Counted from the stretch's first letter, positions 35,403 to 45,093 are shown. The stretch: 64,000 nucleotides of DNA from Thermovibrio guaymasensis (GCF_003633715.1 NZ_RBIE01000002.1:242843-306842); one strand, 5' to 3'. Program-made: numbers and translations. Notes: a model not told the origin generated them from the letters alone.

Positions 35403-35886
35403 GGTTCCTCCTTATGTCCGGAGGAGTTATCTTGTGGAGCTTAAACCTCTCTTTAGCAAGCTCTTCTACCCAGTCAACTCCCCCTCTAAACCTCTGAACG
35501 AAAGGGTCTATTGAGATTCCTCCCCTAGGGTTGAACTCCCCGTAAACCTCAATGTAGTAAGGTTCCAGTAGGTTATATAAATCATCGGCTATCCTGTTAA
35601 CCGTATCCTCATGGAACCCTTTAGCATTCCTGAAAGAGAAGAGGTAAAGCTTTAAAGACTTACTCTCAACGAGCCACTTATCAGGAATGTACTGTATGTA
35701 GATAGTTGCAAAGTCTGGCTGGCCGGTTATAGGACAGAGGGTTGTAAATTCAGGACAGTTGAAGGAAACCCAGTAAATCCTATCTGGGAAACGGTTTTCA
35801 AACTTTTCAAGGAGCTGAGGAGAGTAGTCAAAGACGTAATCAACCTTTCTTCCCAGTTTAGTTATTCCGGAAGGTTTCTTTTCCAT
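35395..35886 (-). CDS. queF: NADPH-dependent 7-cyano-7-deazaguanine reductase
   Basis: Reduces preQ0 to preQ1 for queuosine in tRNA. The 163-residue short (unimodular) form has the catalytic Cys in FTTLCPITGQPDF (about residue 52), the following Asp in the same block, and the NADPH motif SKSLKLYLFSFRN near 78, then GFHEDTVNRI. Start is ATG 35886 after AGGGGAA; an upstream ATG at 35904 lacks a ribosome site. Its place before the phosphorylase gene suggests an operon with a shared purine or tRNA link only by position. Confidence 0.94.
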   Translation of the reverse strand: MEKKPSGITKLGRKVDYVFDYSPQLLEKFENRFPDRIYWVSFNCPEFTTLCPITGQPDFATIYIQYIPDKWLVESKSLKLYLFSFRNAKGFHEDTVNRIADDLYNLLEPYYIEVYGEFNPRGGISIDPFVQRFRGGVDWVEELAKERFKLHKITPPDIRRNRG

Positions 35887-35929
35887 TAGTTTTCCCCTAA
35901 ACAATTTTAAGTTGGAATTTTAATAGAAA

Positions 35930-35954
35930 GAGGGGCCAGCTAGTGCTGGCCCTT
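35930..35954 (-). terminator. Terminator of the tRNA-Glu transcript
   Basis: On the minus strand GGGCCAGC-ACTA-GCTGGCCC is followed by TCTTTCTATT. The only minus-strand gene directly upstream is tRNA-Glu, 77 bases away, and queF starts 44 bases further on. Confidence 0.65.
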
Positions 35955-35964
35955 TCTCCATTAA

Positions 35965-35988
35965 GGGGAGGGAGGGGGAAAAGGGGGG
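35965..35988 (+). other. G-quadruplex motif
   Basis: Four G runs (4, 3, 5 and 6 bases) are separated by A, A and AAAA on the plus strand, a full G3+ quadruplex pattern. It sits between the tRNA-Glu 3' end and its terminator, on the template strand of that transcript. Folding in the cell is inference. Confidence 0.5.
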
Positions 35989-36031
35989 ATTATAAAGACA
36001 AACTTCAATTTCCTTTAGACTTAAAAATAAA

Positions 36032-36109
<78 letters not shown>

Positions 36110-36129
36110 GCTTAACTTGCTTGCCGGAT

Positions 36130-36157
36130 AATATAGAACTCTCAGGGAAGTTGTCAA
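36130..36157 (-). promoter_or_regulatory. tRNA-Glu promoter
   Basis: Minus strand: TTGACA at 36157-36152, a 16-bp spacer, TATATT at 36135-36130; the tRNA starts 21 bases past the -10 box. Confidence 0.8.
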
Positions 36158-36227
36158 GTCCTCAGAGAAAAATTTTTACCTTTAAAGCCACTATAATTGA
36201 GGGACAAAATTTAGCGGGGATAGAGAG

Positions 36228-36812
36228 ATGAGAGTTTTAATAACCGGTCCTTTAAAGGGAAATTTAGAGCGTTTAAGAGGGCTAATAGAGGTCTCTCAGC
36301 CAGACCTAACGGTAGTAATAGGTCCACTTGAAATTAAAGAACCTCTAAAGCTTGAGAGAACTTGGTTCTTTGTTAGGGGTATAAGTGATGAGCTCCAACC
36401 CCTTTCAAAGAGCGATGGAATAGACCTCCTTTCAAGGATCTTTAGGACCAAGGAAGGTATAACGTTCAGCGGCCTAAGCGGGGTATATCACCCTTCTACT
36501 GAGAAGTTCACCAGGGAAGAGTGGATAAAAGCAAAAGGGAAAATAGAGAGGAAGAAAAGGAACTACCTATTTAAGGAGGACTACGAAGCCTTAATAGTTC
36601 CCTTCAAAAATACTTCAATTGAAAGGCTTGATTTCCTAGTCCTTTCGGATTCTCCAGAGAAACTACCAATAAAAAGGATAGTCGAGGAAACAAAGCCAAA
36701 GTTCGTCTTCTTCCCAAGCACAACTTACCTTAAGGAAACATCAGGGGAAATCACTTTTGTAGGGCTTGAGGAGATTTCATCTCCGAAGGGAAAGTACATT
36801 CTGTACCTCTGA
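36228..36812 (+). CDS. Metallophosphoesterase-like protein, probably inactive
   Basis: A 194-residue protein whose fold pattern resembles small calcineurin-type phosphoesterases: an N-terminal beta strand and glycine loop (RVLITGPLKGNLERL), a second strand (LTVVIGP), then YHPSTEKF. The metal-binding D-x-H and G-D residues expected at these places are replaced (GPLKG, IGPLE), so catalysis is doubtful. ATG follows GGGGATAGAG. TATAAT at 36192-36197 may be its -10 box. gltB begins 39 bases downstream. The fold assignment is tentative. Confidence 0.55.
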   Translation: MRVLITGPLKGNLERLRGLIEVSQPDLTVVIGPLEIKEPLKLERTWFFVRGISDELQPLSKSDGIDLLSRIFRTKEGITFSGLSGVYHPSTEKFTREEWIKAKGKIERKKRNYLFKEDYEALIVPFKNTSIERLDFLVLSDSPEKLPIKRIVEETKPKFVFFPSTTYLKETSGEITFVGLEEISSPKGKYILYL

Positions 36813-36851
36813 TAAAATTAATTCTCATTAAAACAGGCGAAGGAGTTGTAA

Positions 36852-39800
36852 ATGGCGAAATTTAAGGATAGCTGTGGAGTGGGTTTCATAGCATCTTTCA
36901 AAGGAGAGAGAAGCTACAGAATACTGGATAACGGACTAAGAGCAGTTTCAAACCTTACTCATAGAGGAGCAACTTTAGCAGACGGCAGAACCGGAGATGG
37001 CTCAGGTGTAAGTTTTCAAATTCCTCAGGAGTTTTTTATAAATGAAGCTAAAAGGATAGATGGAAAGGAGTTTAAAGAAGTAGCCGTTGGCTTCTTCTTT
37101 TTAAAAGGAGACGTTGAAAAGGCCCTTCAGAAAATAGTTAGCAAGACTAAAGAGACCTTAGGAGATGCAGTAGTTAGAGAAGTTCCGGTAAATAGGAATG
37201 AGTGTGGAGAGATTGCAAAACGTTCAATGCCGGAGTTTTTCCAGGTTATAGCTCCCTCAGGAGATTCCCTTGATATTTACCTGTTAAGGAGAAACCTTGA
37301 AAAGGAGTTAAAGGAAATTAACCCTGAAAACTACGTAGTTTCATTTTCAAAAGACCTTATAACTTACAAAGGAATGCTCCTTGCCCCTGACCTTAAAAGG
37401 TTCTATAAAGACCTTGAAAATGAGGAGTTTAAAACGTCATTTGCAATATTTCATCAGAGGTACTCAACGAATACGAATCCTGAGTGGAGACTTGCTCAGC
37501 CTTTAAGGTTAATAGCCCACAACGGTGAGATAAACACAATAACTGCAAACAGGAACTTTATAAAGACAATTGAACCTATTCTATCTCACCCAAAACTTGG
37601 AGAGAGAATCAAAGAGATCCTTCCACTAGTTGAGTTCAATGAGAGCGACTCAGCCTCCCTCGATAGAGTATTTGAGCTAATGGTCTCCTGCGGAATTGAA
37701 CCAGAAGTTGCAATGACTATACTGATACCTCCCGCCTATGAACTACTGGACGACCTTCCTGATGAACTCAAGGCGTTCTTCCAGTATTCACTCTTACTGA
37801 TGAAACCTTGGGACGGCCCCGCTGCAATAGCCTTTACCGACGGCAAAAAGGTTGGAGGAAAGCTTGACAGAAACGGACTAAGGCCTGCAAGGATCGTAAT
37901 TACAGAAAGCGGCCTCGTTGTATTTGGAAGTGAAGTCGGAATGGTTGATATTCCAGAAGAGGAAGTTGAAGAGTTTGGAAGGTTACTTCCAGGAGAGATC
38001 TTCACCGTCAACACGGAAACGGGAGAGATTGAAGGAAACGAAGAGATTTTAAATAGATTAGCTTCCGAGTTTTCAGTTGAAAGGGAAGTCAGGAGGAAAC
38101 TTTATAGGTTAAAAGGAATAAAGAAAGTTGAGCCTAAACCCAGTGAAAAACTTGAAGAAGAGTTAGTCAAGTACTGTTACTCTAAGGAGGAGCTCTCGGA
38201 AGTAGTTGAATACATGGCAGAAATGGGCAAAGAGCCGGTTTTCTCTATGGGAGATGACACACCGATTCCGAACCTCCTTAAAAGACCTTACCTCTTATTT
38301 AAACACTTTAAACAGAGGTTTGCCCAGGTAACTAACCCGCCAATTGACCCTATAAGGGAAAAGGCAGTAATGAGCCTTAAACTCAGACTCGGAGCAAAAG
38401 TTAACTTCCTGGAACTCTCGGGGAAGTTAAGGAGGAGAATCGAGATAGACTCTCCGCTCCTAACCCCTTCAGAAATTAAAGAGATAAGGGAGAGCTCTTT
38501 CGTAAACGTTAAAACCTTTAAGATGGAGTTTAACTCTTCACTAAGAGAAGGCCTTTACAAGCTCTTTGAAGAAGTTAAAACTTCAATTCTTGAAGAAAAC
38601 ACAGAAATAGTAATCCTATCCGATAAGGGAGTTAAACTTCCCATTCCTTCCCTCCTTGCAGTTTCCGGACTTTGCACCTTTTTAGAAAAGGAAAAGCTCC
38701 TACACAGGGTTTCAATAATTGTTGAAACTGGGGAAGTTAGAGATACCCACCAAACGGCAGCCTTAATAGCCTTTGGAGCTTCAGGAGTTCACCCTTATCT
38801 AGTTTTTGAGTACCTTAAAGCAAAGGAAGTTGAGTTAAACAAACCCTACAAAGAGCTTGAAAGGAACTATAAGGAAGCAATAAATGGAGGAATACTCAAG
38901 ATAATGTCAAAAATGGGAATATCCGTCCTCTCATCGTACCACCGCTCACAGCTGTTTGACATTATCGGAATAGGAGAAGAAGTAGTAAATGAGTTCTTCC
39001 CAAATACAGCAACCCCCATCGGTGGAATCGGCCTTGAAGAAATTGAAGATGTAGTGAGGAGGAGAGTAAAAGAAGCTGAGAAAGTAAAGGAACCCCAGTT
39101 TTCAGGAGAGCTCAGGTTTAGACCAGGTGGAATTTATCACTCATGGAGTCCAAGAGTAGTTAGAGGAATATTTAAAGCCGCAAAGAGTGGAAGCTACGAA
39201 GAGTTTAAAGAGGTGGTTAAAGAGGTTGAGGAAAACCCTGTATTTCTGAGGGATTTACTGAAGATAGAATCGGACAGAGATTCTATTCCCTTAAGCGAAG
39301 TTGAACCTGTTGAATCGATAGTTAAGAGGTTAATTGTTCCGGGAATGTCAATCGGAGCTCTCTCAAAAGTTGCCCATGAAGTAATTGCTGAAGCTATGAA
39401 CATACTAGGGAGTAAGAGCTGTTCAGGTGAAGGAGGAGAGGATCCTGAAAGGTACGGAACCATTAAGAACAGCAAAATTAAGCAGGTAGCATCAGGAAGA
39501 TTCGGTGTAACACCCGCATACCTAGCTTCAGCAGAAGAAATTGAAATTAAAATAGCTCAGGGAGCAAAGCCTGGAGAGGGAGGACACCTCCCAGGTCACA
39601 AAGTGACTCCATACATAGCATCCCTTAGGTTCTCCATTCCCGGTGTAGCCCTAATTTCCCCTCCTCCCCACCACGACATCTACTCAATTGAAGACCTTGC
39701 ACAGCTAATCTACGACCTTAAACTTGCAAACCCAAAAGCAAGGATTGCAGTAAAGCTCGTTTCAGAAGTTGGAGTAGGAACTGTAGCCTGTGGAGTGGCA

Positions 39801-41180
39801 AAGGCTAACGCAGATACGGTTCAGGTAAGCGGTGCCTGCGGAGGAACTGGAGCATCTCCACTCTCATCAATTAAAGGGGCAGGACTACCTTGGGAAATAG
39901 GCCTTTCAGAAACCCAGAAAGACCTGATAGAGAACGACCTAAGAGAAAGAGTTACTTTAAGGGTTGATGGGGGATTTAAAGTTGGAAGGGACGTTGTAAT
40001 CTCAGCCTTGATGGGAGCAGAGGAGTTTGGTTTTGGAACTGCAGCTATGATTGCCGAAGGCTGCGTTATGGATAGGGACTGCCACACAAACCGCTGTCCC
40101 GTTGGAATAGCCACACAGGACGAAAAGAGAATAAAGAAGTTCAGAGGAGCCGTTGAGACGGTAGTCAACTACTTCAAGCTCGTTGCTGAGGACGTAAGGA
40201 GAATCCTTGCCCAGATGGGCTACAGGAGCTTAGATGAGATAATAGGAAGGGTAGATTTACTAAAGGAAAACAGAGAGCTTAAGGATAAGTTTCCTCTAGC
40301 AAGGAAATTAAACCTTAAACGGTTAACTCAGATTCCCGTTTACAGATTAAAGAGAAGAGGACTCCCTTACAATCCGATCTCCTCACCCCTTAATGAGAAG
40401 ATAGTAAACGACGTCCTACCCTACATCAAGAAGGGTGAGAAAGTTAAAAAGGAATACCAGATAAGGAACACCGATAGGAGCGTCGGGGTAGCCCTTTCTT
40501 ACCACATTATTGACCTGTTCGGAAATGAAGGACTACCAACTAACTTAGTTCACCTAAAGTTCAGAGGTGTTGCAGGTCAAAGCTTTGGAGCTTTCTTACC
40601 CTCTGGAGTAACGTTAGAGCTCATCGGAGAGGCCAACGATTACGTAGCAAAGGGCCTCGGCGGAGGAACTGTAATTTTAAGGTTCCCAGAAAAGTTTAAA
40701 GGAGAGCCTACGGAGAACGTAATAGCCGGAAACACGATTCTCTACGGTGCTACAGGTGGAACCCTCTTTGCAAGTGGGGTTGTCGGAGAAAGGTTCGCAG
40801 TTAGGAACAGTGGAGCAGTTGCAGTCGTTGAAGGTGCCGGACAGCACGCCTGCGAGTACATGGTTAGGGGAATAGTCCTAATCCTCGGGAAGGTTGGAAA
40901 GAACTTTGGAGCCGGGATGACCGGAGGAACTGCATTCGTCCTTGATCCAGAAATTGAGGAGAAGATAAATAAGGACTACGTTGAGGTAAGGAGATTAAAT
41001 AGACAGGACATTGACGTTATTACTTCTCTCCTGATGAAACACTACAAGTTTACAAGGAGCTCCACAGCAGCAAGGATACTTGAAAATCGGGCTCTCCTTG
41101 AGAGCATAAGGAAAGTTATACCTATAGGAGTTAAAAAGCTTGAAGTTAAGGTATCTGGACCTGATAAACTACCAGACTAA
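36852..41180 (+). CDS. gltB: Glutamate synthase, large chain
   Basis: Makes two glutamates from glutamine and 2-oxoglutarate. The 1442 residues hold a class II glutaminase with Cys 8 (after a 7-residue leader, D-S-C-G-V-G-F) that becomes N-terminal on processing, a central domain, an FMN-binding synthase barrel (EGGEDPERYG near 863; HDIYSIEDLAQLIYDLK near 940), the 3Fe-4S Cys set in CVMDRDCHTNRCPVG (about 1075-1089), and a C-terminal glycine-rich beta helix (GAGMTGGTAFV). No gltD small chain adjoins, so the electron partner lies elsewhere. A TTAAT-TCTC-ATTAA repeat (36818-36831) lies upstream. Confidence 0.95.
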   Translation: MAKFKDSCGVGFIASFKGERSYRILDNGLRAVSNLTHRGATLADGRTGDGSGVSFQIPQEFFINEAKRIDGKEFKEVAVGFFFLKGDVEKALQKIVSKTKETLGDAVVREVPVNRNECGEIAKRSMPEFFQVIAPSGDSLDIYLLRRNLEKELKEINPENYVVSFSKDLITYKGMLLAPDLKRFYKDLENEEFKTSFAIFHQRYSTNTNPEWRLAQPLRLIAHNGEINTITANRNFIKTIEPILSHPKLGERIKEILPLVEFNESDSASLDRVFELMVSCGIEPEVAMTILIPPAYELLDDLPDELKAFFQYSLLLMKPWDGPAAIAFTDGKKVGGKLDRNGLRPARIVITESGLVVFGSEVGMVDIPEEEVEEFGRLLPGEIFTVNTETGEIEGNEEILNRLASEFSVEREVRRKLYRLKGIKKVEPKPSEKLEEELVKYCYSKEELSEVVEYMAEMGKEPVFSMGDDTPIPNLLKRPYLLFKHFKQRFAQVTNPPIDPIREKAVMSLKLRLGAKVNFLELSGKLRRRIEIDSPLLTPSEIKEIRESSFVNVKTFKMEFNSSLREGLYKLFEEVKTSILEENTEIVILSDKGVKLPIPSLLAVSGLCTFLEKEKLLHRVSIIVETGEVRDTHQTAALIAFGASGVHPYLVFEYLKAKEVELNKPYKELERNYKEAINGGILKIMSKMGISVLSSYHRSQLFDIIGIGEEVVNEFFPNTATPIGGIGLEEIEDVVRRRVKEAEKVKEPQFSGELRFRPGGIYHSWSPRVVRGIFKAAKSGSYEEFKEVVKEVEENPVFLRDLLKIESDRDSIPLSEVEPVESIVKRLIVPGMSIGALSKVAHEVIAEAMNILGSKSCSGEGGEDPERYGTIKNSKIKQVASGRFGVTPAYLASAEEIEIKIAQGAKPGEGGHLPGHKVTPYIASLRFSIPGVALISPPPHHDIYSIEDLAQLIYDLKLANPKARIAVKLVSEVGVGTVACGVAKANADTVQVSGACGGTGASPLSSIKGAGLPWEIGLSETQKDLIENDLRERVTLRVDGGFKVGRDVVISALMGAEEFGFGTAAMIAEGCVMDRDCHTNRCPVGIATQDEKRIKKFRGAVETVVNYFKLVAEDVRRILAQMGYRSLDEIIGRVDLLKENRELKDKFPLARKLNLKRLTQIPVYRLKRRGLPYNPISSPLNEKIVNDVLPYIKKGEKVKKEYQIRNTDRSVGVALSYHIIDLFGNEGLPTNLVHLKFRGVAGQSFGAFLPSGVTLELIGEANDYVAKGLGGGTVILRFPEKFKGEPTENVIAGNTILYGATGGTLFASGVVGERFAVRNSGAVAVVEGAGQHACEYMVRGIVLILGKVGKNFGAGMTGGTAFVLDPEIEEKINKDYVEVRRLNRQDIDVITSLLMKHYKFTRSSTAARILENRALLESIRKVIPIGVKKLEVKVSGPDKLPD

Positions 41181-41183
41181 ATC

Positions 41184-41206
41184 GGGAGGAGTTCCACCCT
41201 CCTCCT
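41184..41206 (+). terminator. Possible terminator after gltB
   Basis: GGAGGAG and CTCCTCC pair across a short loop directly after the gltB stop, followed by TAAATTTCTATT. The T run is weak, so read-through into the ATPase genes is possible. No strong promoter for the ATPase operon was found in the 63-base gap. Confidence 0.4.
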
Positions 41207-41243
41207 AAATTTCTATTAAGTAACCTAATACTTGAGAGTAATA

Positions 41244-41555
41244 ATGAAAAATAAAGCCATTGAGAAGCTACTGGAACTTGACAAAGAGGTTTACTCCTCT
41301 TTAGAAAGAGCTAAAAAGGAAGCGGAAGCCCTGATACAGCAGTATGAAAAGGAGGGAAACAGACTAATCAAAGATGCAGAAAGGGAAGCTAACAAGGTCA
41401 TACAGGAAGAGAGGGAAAGGAGGAAGAGAGAACTTCAAAAGTTAAAGGCTGAGCTCTCCTTGAAACTTGAAGAGTTTAATAAGAAAATTAAAGAGATAGA
41501 GGTGAGCGTTATTATAGATAGGTGTCTGAACAGAATTAAGGGGAAGGTTTGTTAA
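41244..41555 (+). CDS. V/A-type ATPase peripheral stalk subunit H (G-like)
   Basis: A 103-residue, almost fully helical protein rich in Lys, Glu and Arg (EALIQQYEKEGNRLIKDAER), matching the coiled-coil stalk subunit G/H (AhaH) that pairs with subunit E to hold the catalytic head to the membrane part. ATG at 41244 is preferred over TTG at 41232. It is the first of nine tightly packed ATPase genes. The next gene starts before its stop (4-7 base overlap). Confidence 0.75.
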   Translation: MKNKAIEKLLELDKEVYSSLERAKKEAEALIQQYEKEGNRLIKDAEREANKVIQEERERRKRELQKLKAELSLKLEEFNKKIKEIEVSVIIDRCLNRIKGKVC

Positions 41556-42280
41556 TAAGAACTGCCTCTTTAGGTAGATTAAACGCTGTTTGCAGAAGTA
41601 TTATCTCAAACCTCTTAGGAACCGAACTCTTAAGAAAACTCGTAAAAACAGGCTCCTTAAAGGAAGTTTCTCAGATCTTAAAAGGAACTTCCTACTCAAA
41701 ATTCATAATAGGTAGCAGTAAAAGTAAACTCTTAAAAGGAATAAACGACTACTTCTACTACTTACTTAACAAGCTATATAAAATCTACCCCTTGGAAGAG
41801 TTAAAGGAATTTTTCTTAGTTAGAGATAGGGGAATAGTCTTAGAAAAGGTCTTAAAGAACAAGGAGTTAAAAAATTTTGGACTGGTTTACGCCGATTTCC
41901 TCAACGTTATTACAGTCTTTAAGTATAGAATCATAGAAGGGCTAAGTGTAGAAAAAGTAGCACCATACCTGTTTACTAAAGGGAGTTTAAAGAACCTACT
42001 TCCTCAAATGTTAAGAGCTTCCAGTTTAAAAGAACTCTCACGAGTCCTTCCATTTCCAAAGGAACCTAAGAGCTATGGAGAGTTCAGGAAGGAAATATTT
42101 TTATTCCACGTAAGTTCCTTAAGGAAACTACTATTAGGATATCCCTTTAAGCCAGTTATCTCCTTCGTTATCTTAAGGTTAAAGGAAATCGAAAAGATGA
42201 ACTTAACCGCCATCATTGAGGGAATCTCTGGGAACTTTAACAGAGAGGAAATAGAGGAGATGATAGTTGATATTTCCTGA
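41549..42280 (+). CDS. V/A-type ATPase subunit C
   Basis: The central-stalk socket (d-like) subunit that links the rotor shaft to the K ring. The 243 residues are shorter than the usual 320-350. The C-terminal block RLKEIEKMNLTAIIEGISG is the recognisable family end; the middle is helical with repeated YFYYLLNKLYK-like patterns. Start is TTG 41549 after AGGGGAAGGT. Its last codons overlap subunit I. The identity rests on the C-terminus and the operon. Confidence 0.75.
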   Translation: MLIRTASLGRLNAVCRSIISNLLGTELLRKLVKTGSLKEVSQILKGTSYSKFIIGSSKSKLLKGINDYFYYLLNKLYKIYPLEELKEFFLVRDRGIVLEKVLKNKELKNFGLVYADFLNVITVFKYRIIEGLSVEKVAPYLFTKGSLKNLLPQMLRASSLKELSRVLPFPKEPKSYGEFRKEIFLFHVSSLRKLLLGYPFKPVISFVILRLKEIEKMNLTAIIEGISGNFNREEIEEMIVDIS

Positions 42281-44026
42281 AAAACTCCTTTACGCTGAGA
42301 TAGAAGTGGAGAAGGATAAGGTAGAAGACGTTATATTCAGACTGGGAAAGTGGGGGTTCTTTCACCCGGATACTTCAAAGGAGAGCTCTCTACATTTCTT
42401 CAAGTACGAAAATCTCTTCTCCCAGATAAAGAGTATCTCCGATTTCTTAAACGTTTCCCTAAACCAACCCTACAGGGAAGTAAAAGTTGAAGCTCTAAAA
42501 GATAAGTTTTCAAACTTATACAGAAGAGTACTAAATCTGAAGGAAGAGCTGGCACAGTTAAATAGAGAAAAGGAGCTTGTCAACTTAGCAGATATGATAA
42601 ATAGAGCTTTTGAAGGGAAAGTTTCTCAACTGGTTGAAAGTTTAAGGATAATTCCTTTTAAAGTCGGAACTTTAAAGAAGGAAGTCCTAAACAGTTTAAT
42701 CATCTACCTAAAAACTGAAAACCTATACGGCATCTTTTCTCCCCTCTACCAAGGAGATACCGCAGTTTTAGTTTTTTCTCCTCCAGATAAAGAACATCTA
42801 TTTGGAAAAATAGAGTCTTCTTTTAACGTAGCGTTTGTTCCTTCCAAGTACTTTAAAAGAGAGATAAAAGAAGAGGTAAACTTAAGAGAAAATAGAATAA
42901 GGGAGGAAATTGAGAAGTTAAAGAAACAGTATGAAAAAAAGTTAGCATCAATCTATACCTTTTTGAAAGTAAAACGCGAAATTTCAAAACTTATCTCATC
43001 AAGCACCAAGAGAAACGGAAAGAGAGTTTTAAAAGGTTGGATTCCCGAAAAGAAGAAGGAGGAGTTCTTAGACCTCCTGAAGGACTGCAAAGTTCGCTTC
43101 CTCCAGTCGGAGAAAATTCCTCCAACGCTTATTAGAACTCCGAAGTTCCTAAAACCTATAGAGGAAATTGTTTTTTCCTACAGCTATCCCTCTTACTACG
43201 ACATAAATCCCGTTTTGCCATTTGTAGCAGTCTTTATCCTACTTTTTGGAATAATGTTTGGGGACATAGGCCACGGCCTCCTCCTCTCTACCGTTGCCCT
43301 CTTACTTGAGAAAAAGGGCAAAAAGGCTCTTGGAACCTATCGGGTATCTCATCGGTAGTCTTCGGAGCTCTCTACGGCTCAGCTTTCGGAAAGGAAATCT
43401 TCCACCCTATACTATTTTCCCCCTTGGAAAACGTTGAGTCACTCCTCATCTTCAGTATAGGAGTTGGAGTCCTAGTAATCTCTGTAGGATTTTTAATAAG
43501 TTTTTTCTCCTCCATCCATAGAGAAAACTTTGAACAGCTCCTCTTTAATGAAGAAGGAATCATCCCATTTGCAACTTACTGGCTCTCTCTTGGTATATTG
43601 ATAAAAGCTTTAATTTTAAAAATGGATGTAAAGTTAGAACTCCTCATCCTCACAGTCCTCCTATTAACCTCCTTCATCTATACTGTTAGGAAAACAAAAA
43701 AATTTGCCACCTCACTTGTAGACACTCTAAGGGTTTTCATTGAGAACTTAATTAACACACTTTCGTTTATGAGGCTCGGGGCCTTTGCCCTTGCGCACGG
43801 AGCTCTCTTCTTCGCTATCTTCACAGTTGCTGACTCTGTTAAAAGCTGTAAAGGAGGAACTTTTATATACTGGTTAATAGTGATACTTGGAAACCTTGTT
43901 ATAGTTGCTCTTGAAGGTTTAATAGTTACCATACAGGCCTTAAGGCTAAACTACTACGAGTTCTTCAAGAAGTTCTACAGAGGCGGAGGAAGACCTTTCA
44001 AACCTTTTAAACTGGAGGTTTCATGA
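42267..44026 (+). pseudogene. V/A-type ATPase subunit I, frameshifted
   Basis: Membrane stator (a) subunit of the ion channel. The first frame (TTG 42267 to stop 43358) gives the N-terminal cytosolic arm with coiled coils (about residues 85-115 and 210-250), and the first helices with GIMFGDIGHG. The family then expects an LG..FGALYGSAFG block, found in the -1 frame from 43334 (NLSGISSVVFGALYGSAFG). That frame runs on to 44026 with the channel helices, including MRLGAFALAHGALF. Adding one base at GG 43332-43333 joins both into about 586 residues. Alternatively C-AAA-AAG (43319-43325) might allow a -1 slip. Mutation, read error or programmed shift cannot be told apart here. Confidence 0.85.
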
Positions 44027-44295
44027 GAGCTCTCCTAATCCTTACTCTGCTGCTCCTAGTTCCAAACGTTGCCTTAGCAGGCGATAAAGCGTGGGGATAC
44101 ATGGCAGCCGCCCTTTCCGTAGGACTCTCAACAGTCGCTGCAGGTATTGCAGTTGGACTTGTAGGCTCTGCTGCTATGGGAACCCTTGGAGAAAAGCCTG
44201 AGATGTCGGGAAGGGCCCTAATCTTCCTAGGATTAGCAGAAGGTATAGCAATCTACGGCCTTATAGTTGCAATCCTCATCCTGGGTAAGCTATGA
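44023..44295 (+). CDS. V/A-type ATPase subunit K (proteolipid c ring)
   Basis: A 90-residue proteolipid: an apparent signal-like first segment (ending VALAGDKAWG), then a helical hairpin. The ion-binding Glu is in FLGLAEGIAIYGL (about residue 72). The first hairpin helix (AALSVGLSTVAAGIAVG) has no Gln, and Glu is followed by Gly rather than Ser/Thr; sodium-binding rings usually have such polar ligands, so proton coupling is inferred. ATG overlaps the subunit I stop (ATGA). Confidence 0.92.
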   Translation: MRALLILTLLLLVPNVALAGDKAWGYMAAALSVGLSTVAAGIAVGLVGSAAMGTLGEKPEMSGRALIFLGLAEGIAIYGLIVAILILGKL

Positions 44296-44588
44296 AAGTT
44301 ATCTTTATCGGAAACGAGAAAGAGTGTGCCGGTTTCAGGTTAGGCGGAGTAGAGACGGTTACTGTAAACAGCGAAAAAGAGTTTAGAGAAAAAGTTGAAG
44401 AGCTCATTTTAGATGAAAATACCGGAATACTAATTATTCCAGATAGGTTTTACACAACGTTCCTCCCTTTTTCAGAAACTCTTCGGAAGAGGGAAAGGCC
44501 TGTAGTTGTCTTTGTCCCATCCTTCAACGGAATCCACCTCAAAAGGGACTTAAAGGAGTTCCTCTATGGAATTTTGGGAATCGGGTAA
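44292..44588 (+). CDS. V/A-type ATPase subunit F
   Basis: A 98-residue rotor-shaft subunit. It opens MKVIFIGNEKECAGFRLGG, like the family's I-G-x-x-x-x-x-x-G-F-x-L-A-G pattern, followed by a Rossmann-like fold with ILIIPDRFY and VVFVPSF. It contacts subunit D in the shaft. The start overlaps the K stop by 4 bases (ATGA); its own end overlaps subunit E by 23 bases. Confidence 0.88.
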   Translation: MKVIFIGNEKECAGFRLGGVETVTVNSEKEFREKVEELILDENTGILIIPDRFYTTFLPFSETLRKRERPVVVFVPSFNGIHLKRDLKEFLYGILGIG

Positions 44589-45093
44589 CTTTGAAGAGTT
44601 TAAGAAAGAGGTATTCAGAGAAGTTGAGAGAAAAAGAGAGGAAATCTTAGAGAACGCCAAGAGAAGAGCCATAGAGATATTGGAGAGGAAAAAGAGGGAA
44701 GCTGAACTCTTAAAGAGGGAGAAAATTAACGAGTCTCTAAAGAAGTTAGATGAGGAGTTTTCTACTAGAAGGAAGGAGATATTAGAACTTTTTGAAGACC
44801 AAGTAAAAAGAGCCACTGAAAGCCTTACAAAGGAACTCCTATCCAAACTCTTAGAGGAAATGGACATTACTCTCCTCTTTAAGTGTTTTAAGGATAAAGT
44901 CCTTAGAAAACATAAGAAGGGAAAATTTTACGTTAACTGTCAATTTAAAGATTACTTCCCCAACTTTGAATGTTTCAATGAAAAAAACATCCTGTTTAAA
45001 TTTGAGGGAGAAAACGTAAGCGTAGTCCTAGATATAGACGAGATAGAGGAAATCTTAGAGAGAGAGGTTCAAAAGCTTTTAAAGGGAGTATAG
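44566..45093 (+). CDS. V/A-type ATPase subunit E
   Basis: The second peripheral stalk subunit. The 175 residues begin with a long charged helix (EVERKREEILENAKRRAIEI, about 19-38, extending to about 85) and end in a small alpha/beta domain that should sit on the head. The order, coil pattern and length fit the E family, though few residues are conserved. Start ATG (M-E-F-W) lies inside the end of subunit F. Confidence 0.78.
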   Translation: MEFWESGNFEEFKKEVFREVERKREEILENAKRRAIEILERKKREAELLKREKINESLKKLDEEFSTRRKEILELFEDQVKRATESLTKELLSKLLEEMDITLLFKCFKDKVLRKHKKGKFYVNCQFKDYFPNFECFNEKNILFKFEGENVSVVLDIDEIEEILEREVQKLLKGV

